A stretch of DNA of 31,796 nt from a virus: positions 1 through 31,796 of IMG/VR virus record IMGVR_UViG_3300037847_005401; one strand, given 5' to 3'. The notes beneath the pieces were generated by a model that saw nothing but the letters and a program-made list of their open reading frames with translations, was not told the origin of the DNA and did no database searches. Below, piece by piece: positions 18,993-24,341 of this stretch. Made by a program: the position numbers and the translations under genes. The stretch's first letter is position 1; every line of letters begins with the position of its first letter.

Positions 18993-19582
18993 TATTTAGG
19001 TTTTGAATTAGGATATTTATTATAATAATCACTCATACTTGCTATTTTACCTTTACGAGTTTTATTTAAATAATCTATTTCATCTTGAGTATACTCTCTA
19101 GTCATAGGATCTTTACCTCCTCTTAACGTAGAACCTACAGTAGAAGATATTTTTTGACCATACATTATTCCGTCTCTAGCATATCCACCAGTCGGAGTTA
19201 AACCTTGTAAATAAGAATAATCTTTTTCAGGTTTAGGTTGGCTTATAGGATCAGCTATAAACTCAATAGTTTCTTTTGTTTTACCTTTAGGAAATAAATT
19301 ATAATTAGAAGGATCAACAAGTTTTCTTCCTTCTGCTTCTTCTCTTGTTATACCTTGATTAATTAAATCCTGAATATAACTACTGGGATTTGTAGTTTGT
19401 GTTTGACCTTTTTTTACAGTATAATTGTCTGGTGAATCTTTAGTTATAGTTTTTATTTGAGTACCACCTTTAACTTTTGTTTTAATAACGTCAGTTACGG
19501 TTGCACTAGGATCATTCAAACCATAAAGCTTAGCTGCATGTTTTATAGGATTTTTACCTGCTTGAATTTTACTATAACTCAT
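18992..19582 (-). CDS. Hydrophilic protein of unknown function
   Basis: 196 aa, Lys/Thr/Tyr/Gly-rich and probably largely extended. It contains NLFPKGKTKETIEFIADP and, later, LQGLTPTGGYARDGIMYGQK. The C-terminus ends in Tyr/Asn/Lys-rich residues (MSDYYNKYPNSKPK). There are no membrane segments, Cys or catalytic motifs. It overlaps the metallopeptidase candidate upstream by 11 bp and shares a TAATG junction with the holin gene. Placement within the lysis/tail segment suggests a minor virion or lysis-associated protein, but nothing in the sequence proves it. Confidence 0.55.
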   Translation of the reverse strand: MSYSKIQAGKNPIKHAAKLYGLNDPSATVTDVIKTKVKGGTQIKTITKDSPDNYTVKKGQTQTTNPSSYIQDLINQGITREEAEGRKLVDPSNYNLFPKGKTKETIEFIADPISQPKPEKDYSYLQGLTPTGGYARDGIMYGQKISSTVGSTLRGGKDPMTREYTQDEIDYLNKTRKGKIASMSDYYNKYPNSKPK

Positions 19583-19949
19583 TGTATTTATTTTTAATCT
19601 TTTTTTGAACTTTAGGATTAGAAGCTTCTTTTTCGTGAGCTAAATAAGGAGCACCATCTACTTTGTCGCTTCTCTTGGTTGTTATAGTTTTAGAGCTTCC
19701 TTTGGGTTTAAAAAACATATGCTCATTATCATAACCAAATCTACCTGTATCTTTACTATTAGGCATCATTTGATCATAATGAACTAGTTCGTGAGCTATT
19801 ACATTTTTTAGTTGAGCAGGATCTGTTATATCTTTGCTAATTCTTATTGCTCCGTTTTTAGTAGCTATACCTAATACTCCTTCTTCATCTAAAGTTCTGT
19901 ATACAGGTACGTGATTAAATTTGTAAGGAGGTTCTAATTTAAAGGCCAT
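19572..19949 (-). CDS. Small HELVH metallopeptidase candidate
   Basis: 125 aa. The motif HELVH at residues 53-57, inside a helix (KNVIAHELVHYDQMM), fits the HExxH zinc site: two His ligands and a catalytic Glu. A possible third ligand is Glu106 or Glu108 in AHEKEA, about 50 residues on, as in gluzincin-type peptidases. The N-terminal 40 residues are beta-like (VLGIATKNGAIRIS), as in the edge-strand sheet before such helices. At 125 aa it is a minimal domain. It lies between the holin and the amidase, so it may cut wall peptides, virion proteins or a host target. Activity is inferred from the motif only. Confidence 0.6.
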   Translation of the reverse strand: MAFKLEPPYKFNHVPVYRTLDEEGVLGIATKNGAIRISKDITDPAQLKNVIAHELVHYDQMMPNSKDTGRFGYDNEHMFFKPKGSSKTITTKRSDKVDGAPYLAHEKEASNPKVQKKIKNKYNEL

Positions 19950-19952
19950 ATT

Positions 19953-20261
19953 TTATTTACCTTTTTTCTTATAATTTTTAGAACCGTCAGGATTTAATAC
20001 TCCTATATCTATTAAAAAATCTTTTTTAGTAACATCACCAGACTTGTCATGGTCTTTTAGTTTACTAGGTGAGCTTTTTGTTTTACACCCAAAATTTTTA
20101 GCATAGTTAGCCATCTTGACAACACTCTTTGAATATTTTTTAGTATTATTCATAACAGAGCTAGCAGCAGAGCAAGCATCTTTAAAACCGTTGTTCTTAG
20201 CCCATTTGGTGAACTTACCTTGGTTTTTTTCTTTTATTTCTGGAAAATCTTTTTTAGCCAT
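19953..20261 (-). CDS. Basic protein with one canonical EF-hand loop
   Basis: 102 aa, strongly basic. Residues 70-81 read DHDKSGDVTKKD: Asp at loop positions 1, 3, 7 and 12, Ser at 5, Gly at 6, Val at 8 and Thr at 9, which is a textbook calcium-binding EF-hand loop. The N-terminal part (GKFTKWAKNNGFKDACSAAS) is a helical basic region with three Cys overall (30, 59 and neighbours). Only one loop is seen, so pairing would need a dimer, or the loop may act as a dockerin-like structural site. The stop is 4 bp from the metallopeptidase start. Its start overlaps the 49-aa gene's stop (TAATG). Confidence 0.6.
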   Translation of the reverse strand: MAKKDFPEIKEKNQGKFTKWAKNNGFKDACSAASSVMNNTKKYSKSVVKMANYAKNFGCKTKSSPSKLKDHDKSGDVTKKDFLIDIGVLNPDGSKNYKKKGK

Positions 20262-20410
20262 TACTTATTCATGTTATATGGAAAATTTCTATTAAACCAT
20301 TGCTTGCGCTCATCACAGCCGCAACCTCCTGGTATTTTATCTGCTAACTTTTTTATGCCTGTAGCAGTAGTAAATTTTTCAATTGTATCGCCTAAGCCTC
20401 TTGATTTCAT
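20261..20410 (-). CDS. Short conserved-looking Cys-containing protein
   Basis: 49 aa, read by hand from ATG at 20410 to TAA at 20261. It begins MKSRGLGDTIEKFTTATGIK, continues with a basic helix, then PGGCGCDERKQWFNRNFPY. The CxC followed by D-x-R-K and an F/N-x-x-F-P-Y ending is a layout I have seen in small phage proteins of unknown role; the Cys pair could bind metal. Both ends use TAATG overlaps with neighbours, which is good evidence that it is a real gene despite its size. Confidence 0.65.
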   Translation of the reverse strand: MKSRGLGDTIEKFTTATGIKKLADKIPGGCGCDERKQWFNRNFPYNMNK

Positions 20411-20547
20411 TACTTCATGTGTTTTAAAATCTTGTGCGTACCTGGATGCATAGATTTTTTCTTAGCAATATCTTCTTTATGTATTTGCTTTTTTGCATCA
20501 TAGATTAATTCTCTTTCATGCATCATATCTTTATCGTACTTGTTCAT
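20410..20547 (-). CDS. Short basic helical protein
   Basis: 45 aa from ATG at 20547 to TAA at 20410. It starts MNKYDKDMMHERELIYDAKK, is nearly all charged helix, and ends with a His/Lys-rich stretch (MHPGTHKILKHMK). A much longer frame extends upstream through the amidase gene, but the internal ATG lies 1 bp past the amidase stop and gives the sensible gene. The stop overlaps the next start (TAATG). Function unknown; possibly a nucleic-acid-binding or lysis accessory peptide. Confidence 0.6.
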   Translation of the reverse strand: MNKYDKDMMHERELIYDAKKQIHKEDIAKKKSMHPGTHKILKHMK

Positions 20548-20548
20548 T

Positions 20549-20962
20549 TTATAATTCTTTATATTCTGAAGTTGCATCAAAACTTGGACAAGCTTTGTTT
20601 GCAAATTCATTATGTGAGTAAATAGTAGCATCTGGGTACATTGCTTTAAGTGTTTTAAGCACATGTAACAGGCCTTCTTTTTGTTCTGGTGTTCTAGTAT
20701 CTTTAGGTGTCTTACCATCAGCTTCAACACCTCCGCAATAACAAACCCCTATAGAATTTCTATTGTGATTTTTGCAATGAGCTCCTGATCTATGTATATC
20801 TCTTCCTTTCCATATTTTACCATTGATATCAATATAAAAATGATAACCTATGTCAGACCAGCCGCGTCCTTCAACATGCCACTTTTTTATTGTGTCAACT
20901 GATATATCTTGACCTTCTCTAGTGGCAGAGCAATGAATAATAATTTCGTTTATATTTCTCAT
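20549..20962 (-). CDS. N-acetylmuramoyl-L-alanine amidase (endolysin, T7 lysozyme type)
   Basis: 137 aa. It cleaves the amide bond between MurNAc and L-Ala in peptidoglycan. The Amidase_2 fold is clear: IIIHCSAT gives the first zinc ligand His10, GYHFYI gives Tyr40, GVCYCGG forms the core strand, and SHNEFANKACPSFD supplies His117, Lys123 and Cys125. These correspond to His17, Tyr46, His122, Lys128 and Cys130 of T7 lysozyme. It is a little shorter than T7 lysozyme (151 aa) and has no cell-wall-binding domain or signal peptide, so it depends on a holin for release. The start overlaps the stop of the small membrane protein upstream (ATGA). Confidence 0.92.
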   Translation of the reverse strand: MRNINEIIIHCSATREGQDISVDTIKKWHVEGRGWSDIGYHFYIDINGKIWKGRDIHRSGAHCKNHNRNSIGVCYCGGVEADGKTPKDTRTPEQKEGLLHVLKTLKAMYPDATIYSHNEFANKACPSFDATSEYKEL

Positions 20963-21114
20963 TTATTTCTAAGTTTATGCCATTTATTAACAGTGTAGCC
21001 TATAGTAACTAGTAGCAACACAATTTCTAAGGCTGGCTCTAGCCAGTTTAAGCTAGCTATAGTAAAGGATGTAGCATTCATGAAGTACAACCTTAAGTCT
21101 TGTACAGACATCAT
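20959..21114 (-). CDS. Small single-helix membrane protein
   Basis: 51 aa, read by hand from ATG at 21114 to TGA at 20959. It begins MMSVQDLRLYFMNATSF, has one hydrophobic helix (ALEIVLLLVTIGYTV, about 28-42) and ends in a basic tail (NKWHKLRNK). The amphipathic N-terminus, single transmembrane helix and positive C-terminus suit a small lysis accessory (a pinholin-like or holin-modulating peptide) or a membrane anchor. It sits immediately upstream of the amidase with an ATGA overlap, and shares an ATGA overlap with the 55-aa gene before it, which fixes the first of its two adjacent ATGs as the likely start. Confidence 0.7.
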   Translation of the reverse strand: MMSVQDLRLYFMNATSFTIASLNWLEPALEIVLLLVTIGYTVNKWHKLRNK

Positions 21115-21278
21115 TTCTGAGCTTCTAAAGCGGGATTACCCTTATATACGACATTATCTATAACTAAGCTGTTAGTTATTGATTTGTCTTTAGAAGTCAT
21201 AACTCTTTTTCCTATAACAGGTTTTTCTTTTTGTAAGACAACTCCTGCTGCTTTTTGTTTTTCTCCGTAACTTGGCAT
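21111..21278 (-). CDS. Short hypothetical protein
   Basis: 55 aa from ATG at 21278 to TGA at 21111. It is Lys-rich (MPSYGEKQKAAGVVLQKEKP) with a beta-like end, LVIDNVVYKGNPALEAQK. It has no Cys, membrane helix or known motif. It is coupled to the membrane-protein gene by an ATGA overlap and lies 10 bp downstream of the Gly-rich gene. Frame integrity and the coupled ends support it being real; function is unknown. Confidence 0.6.
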   Translation of the reverse strand: MPSYGEKQKAAGVVLQKEKPVIGKRVMTSKDKSITNSLVIDNVVYKGNPALEAQK

Positions 21279-21288
21279 AATTTTTGTT

Positions 21289-21744
21289 TTATGTAAATAA
21301 AGATCCGTAAGTGTCTGTTGGACCCATTACGCTATTTATAGTGTCAGCATTAGCTGGATTGAATACTGGATTAGATCCAGTGCTTGAATTTTGTGCAATA
21401 TTTTCTACAGGTGCAGCTTGAGGGTTGTTATCTGCTAGTAAACCTTGTTGACCTAAACCAAAATCAGTACCTAACAATCCTTGAGACACGCCACTTAACA
21501 TACCTTGTTGGTAAGCACCAAAACCTCTTAAACCAGCTCCTAATAACATTTTTATTTGTTTGCCTGTTTTTTGACCTCTAAAATCTCTATCTTTAAAATC
21601 TTGTTTTATTTGATCTAGCTCACTCATACCAGCTGACATTCCACCTACTACTCCACCTACTGCTCCTTTTGCTAAAGGAACTATAGCCTGAGGCGGTATA
21701 GCTTTCGCTGGAGATATTTTATTTTGTTTTGTCTCTGTTGGCAT
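21289..21744 (-). CDS. Gly-rich protein, possible internal/virion protein
   Basis: 151 aa. Residues 18-40 are Ala/Gly/Val-rich (VPLAKGAVGGVVGGMSAGMS), a membrane-active-like stretch. A second Gly/Leu-rich segment follows at about 65-105 (MLLGAGLRGFGAYQQGMLSG), then an Asn/Ser/Pro-rich tail. Such Gly-zipper patterns are seen in phage ejected or pilot proteins that form channels, but the protein is short and the analogy is weak. The start overlaps the winged-helix-like gene by 26 bp in another frame. No other signature is present. Confidence 0.55.
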   Translation of the reverse strand: MPTETKQNKISPAKAIPPQAIVPLAKGAVGGVVGGMSAGMSELDQIKQDFKDRDFRGQKTGKQIKMLLGAGLRGFGAYQQGMLSGVSQGLLGTDFGLGQQGLLADNNPQAAPVENIAQNSSTGSNPVFNPANADTINSVMGPTDTYGSLFT

Positions 21745-22153
21745 AGTCTATTGCTTTTGTTATTACTTTATAGCTGTATCTGTTACTTTTTTCTAATTTA
21801 GTTGTAGGCATCTCTTCTTCACCTAGCATAATACGGTACATCCGACTTATCAGTTGCTTGCACTTATAGGAAACTTTATATATATGATATTTTTGGGTAG
21901 TGCGATTTCTCTTTCTCCACACAACTATCCACCCTTGTTTCAATAATCTGTTCCAGCGCCTGTTGTCCCAACTGAATGAGTAGGTACCTTTTATAAAATC
22001 ATCTTTAATAAACATATCTATAGCATCTAAATAAATTAGTAGCTCTAGATCTGCATCTGTTAATTCATTAGTCTTACAAGCCCACTTCCTTATTATCCTA
22101 TAATGTTTAAGTAAACCTAGCTCTTTTAAATCACCAGATGTTAACCTTCTCAT
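21719..22153 (-). CDS. Winged-helix-like protein, putative DNA-binding regulator
   Basis: 144 aa, basic, with a helical N-terminus (LTDADLELLIYLDAIDMF). Next comes a segment with the feel of a MarR-type winged helix: FSWDNRRWNRLLKQGWIVVW as recognition helix and first wing strand, then RKRNRTTQKYHIYKVS as the wing and second strand, then a long helix ending in LGEEEMP. It could be a late-gene regulator or a structural protein that only resembles one. Its start overlaps the groES stop (ATGA), so it belongs to the same expression unit as the chaperonin. I infer the fold from the pattern; no exact family is claimed. Confidence 0.55.
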   Translation of the reverse strand: MRRLTSGDLKELGLLKHYRIIRKWACKTNELTDADLELLIYLDAIDMFIKDDFIKGTYSFSWDNRRWNRLLKQGWIVVWRKRNRTTQKYHIYKVSYKCKQLISRMYRIMLGEEEMPTTKLEKSNRYSYKVITKAIDYANRDKTK

Positions 22154-22410
22154 AAAATAATAACTACGTCAAACTCTTTAATGACTTTATAATTATTTTT
22201 ATTTATTTCAATATTAAATCCAGATGATCTATCATAATATATTTCATCACCTTTTTTTAATACCTCTACATCAGAGCCAGGTTCTATAACCTTAGCTCTT
22301 CTGTATCTAATGTCTTCTCTTTGCTTTTCAGCTAAAATTAAACCGCCTTTTGTAGTCGTATCAACTTCCTTGATAGGGTCTACAACTATATACTTACCTA
22401 CCGCTTTCAT
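22150..22410 (-). CDS. groES: Co-chaperonin GroES
   Basis: 86 aa. GroES forms a seven-subunit lid on GroEL that encloses the folding chamber. Seen here: the N-terminal strand KYIVVDPIKE, a mobile loop of the expected place and type (EVDTTTKGGLILAEKQRE, with the hydrophobic tripeptide LIL in the place of E. coli IVL), KKGDEIYYD for the K-x-G-D-x-V strand, and the closing strand VIKEFDVVIIL for the D-I-x-A-V-I end. It is about ten residues shorter than the E. coli protein. It is downstream of groEL (ATGA overlap), the reverse of the usual bacterial groES-groEL order. Neighbours are groEL and the winged-helix-like gene. Confidence 0.85.
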   Translation of the reverse strand: MKAVGKYIVVDPIKEVDTTTKGGLILAEKQREDIRYRRAKVIEPGSDVEVLKKGDEIYYDRSSGFNIEINKNNYKVIKEFDVVIIL

Positions 22411-23954
22411 GCTCTAACGTTGTTAACCACGCAATCAGTAGAAAGTATAGTTGTTGCTACTGAAGCCGCGTTTTCAAGAGCACTCTTTGTCACTAATAAA
22501 GGATCTATAATACCGGCTTTTACCATATCCACCGTATTTCCTGTAACCACGTCTAATCCTCTACCTTCTTCATCTGGATCAACATATTCTTTTACGCCTG
22601 CATTTTTTAATATAAGTTCATAAGGTTTGCGTATTGCTTGATACAATACTTCTTCACCTATTGACTTAGGCTTTAAATGCATACTAGCATTTAACAAGGC
22701 TATACCACCTCCAGGTACTATACCCTGTTTAATCGCGGCTTTTGTAGCACAAATAGCATCTTCTACTCTATCTTTTTTCTCTTTTAATTCAACTTCTGAA
22801 TTAGCTCCAACTTTAACTGTAGCAACTTTAGCTTTTAATTTAGCTAAACGTTTTTCAAGTCTAATTATAATATTAGGGTTCTTAGTTTCTTTAATTTGTT
22901 TTTCCAATAAGTCAATTGTTTCTTTAACTTCTGGCTTATCGGTAAGATCCACTTGTAATATAGTTTCTTCATTGTTAGTAACTGATTTAATACATGTACC
23001 TAAATGTTCTGGCTGTATAAGATCCATGTCATCACCTAGATCTTCATTAATAAGTGTAGCACCAGTCACAGTACAAAGATCTGATAATACATCTTTTTTA
23101 CTGAATCCATATACTGGCGCATCTACGATATTGACTTTTATATTACCCTTCATTTTATTCATAGCAAGCGCGGAAACTACTTGTGGGTCAACATCAGCAA
23201 TAATAAGAAGGCTTTTACCATTTTTTATAATAAATTCAAGGACCGACTGAATTTTCCTTATATTGGGTATTTGTGACTCTACGATGAGTACTAGCGGATT
23301 ATCTAACTCAGCCGTTCCTTTTTCTTTGTTGGTAATAAAATGGTTGTTTTTTAGAGCTCTATCATATTGTACACCTTCAATCAACTCAACTACTGTATCA
23401 GGTTGTTCATTTGTCTCCATCATAACAATACCTGTTTCATCAACCATCTTAAAAGCTTTTCCTATAATAGCGCCTAATTCTTTATCATTATTAGCAGATA
23501 TAGTAGCTACTTGGTCTATTTTCTTTCCAGTAACTTTTTTTGCTTTTTTGTTTAAATATTTAATAACGCTGTTTACACCTTTATTAATCCCTTCTTTCAT
23601 AGCTCTTTCATCGTCTAATAAAGAATGAGACTGCGCTTCATCTAATATTGCTTTAGCTAGAACTGTAGCCGTTGTAGTTCCATCACCAGCATCTTTAACA
23701 GTTCTTTGAGCTGCTTGTTTAATAAGCGTAGCTCCAATATTTTCTAGTGGATCTTGTAAGGTTATACTATTAGCAACCGTTACTCCATCTTTTGTTATCT
23801 GTGGTGCTCCACTGCTGTCTTCCAATATAACACATTTACCACTTGCTCCTAAGGTTGAACCTACTGCATTAGTAAGTTTCTCAACCCCAGTTAACACCTG
23901 ACTTCTAGCATAATCGCCAAAAGTCAGGTTTTTAACTAACTTTAAATCTTGCAT
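22407..23954 (-). CDS. groEL: Chaperonin GroEL (phage-encoded)
   Basis: 515 aa, a full-length chaperonin in three domains. The ATP site is intact: TLGASGK, ITKDGVTVA (metal-site Asp), KDAGDGTTTATVLA, the equatorial VEDAICATKAA with the catalytic Asp of E. coli D398, GGGIAL and DPLLVTKSAL. The apical domain is present but diverged at substrate-contact places: E. coli Y199, Y203 and L234 appear as Leu, His and Gln, and GFGDRRK reads YGFSKK. The C-terminus stops at STDCVVNNVRA with no GGM repeat tail. The protein is about 33 residues shorter than E. coli GroEL. It probably folds phage virion proteins; host chaperonin replacement is the alternative. It is coupled to groES by ATGA. Confidence 0.93.
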   Translation of the reverse strand: MQDLKLVKNLTFGDYARSQVLTGVEKLTNAVGSTLGASGKCVILEDSSGAPQITKDGVTVANSITLQDPLENIGATLIKQAAQRTVKDAGDGTTTATVLAKAILDEAQSHSLLDDERAMKEGINKGVNSVIKYLNKKAKKVTGKKIDQVATISANNDKELGAIIGKAFKMVDETGIVMMETNEQPDTVVELIEGVQYDRALKNNHFITNKEKGTAELDNPLVLIVESQIPNIRKIQSVLEFIIKNGKSLLIIADVDPQVVSALAMNKMKGNIKVNIVDAPVYGFSKKDVLSDLCTVTGATLINEDLGDDMDLIQPEHLGTCIKSVTNNEETILQVDLTDKPEVKETIDLLEKQIKETKNPNIIIRLEKRLAKLKAKVATVKVGANSEVELKEKKDRVEDAICATKAAIKQGIVPGGGIALLNASMHLKPKSIGEEVLYQAIRKPYELILKNAGVKEYVDPDEEGRGLDVVTGNTVDMVKAGIIDPLLVTKSALENAASVATTILSTDCVVNNVRA

Positions 23955-23987
23955 TTTATTTAATTAAATATAATTGTTTTGAATATT

Positions 23988-24281
23988 TTACTCGAAGGTT
24001 TTAACTACTTTCGGTCCTTTGACAAACTCTAACTTTTTACTGTAATGCTCTATAGAAGCATCTATAGCTTGCTCAGCTCCAGTTATTGTTTCTCTTCTGG
24101 TAACATCGATCCATGTATCAGGATCATCGATGCTTTTATATTCGGTTTGTAAAAATCCATTAGGTAATTGTACTATTCTCCAGTTTTTCTTTTCTGAAAT
24201 ATGTTTCCAGTACTTAATGGTTTCTTCTGTTGGTTGTGGTGCACTATTCCACGTATTAGTGCGGGTATATAAAAACGTCAT
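23988..24281 (-). CDS. 97-aa protein at the head of the chaperonin unit
   Basis: 97 aa, with Trp and Tyr spread through a small alpha/beta form: KYWKHISEKKNWRIVQLPNG, then FLQTEY, a DPDTWIDVTRRE segment and a helix EQAIDASIEHYSKKLEFVKG. No membrane segment or catalytic motif. It is the first gene after the fibre gene in transcription order, preceded by a promoter-like sequence, and is followed after 33 bp by groEL. It may be a small virion or assembly protein. I recognise the layout as common in marine phage genomes but know no function. Confidence 0.65.
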   Translation of the reverse strand: MTFLYTRTNTWNSAPQPTEETIKYWKHISEKKNWRIVQLPNGFLQTEYKSIDDPDTWIDVTRRETITGAEQAIDASIEHYSKKLEFVKGPKVVKTFE

Positions 24282-24310
24282 TGTATTTGGTTTTAAGTTA
24301 AACGTTGGTT

Positions 24311-24339
24311 ATTATATACTATCACTTGATAGTTCGGTT
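24311..24339 (-). promoter_or_regulatory. Candidate promoter with operator-like palindrome
   Basis: On the minus strand a TATAAT box (24316-24311) lies 17 bp from AACCGA (24339-24334). The spacer is the 16-bp inverted repeat ACTATCAAGTGATAGT (24333-24318) plus one A. It lies in the 60-bp gap upstream of the 97-aa, groEL, groES and winged-helix-like genes. The palindrome could be an operator or an RNA hairpin. No T-run follows it, so it does not read as a terminator. Confidence 0.4.
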
Positions 24340-24341
24340 AT

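Noticed and set aside
20410-20730. Long 106-aa minus-strand frame
   Set aside because: Its first two-thirds overlap the amidase out of frame. Only the last 45 residues, from the ATG at 20547, make a sensible gene.
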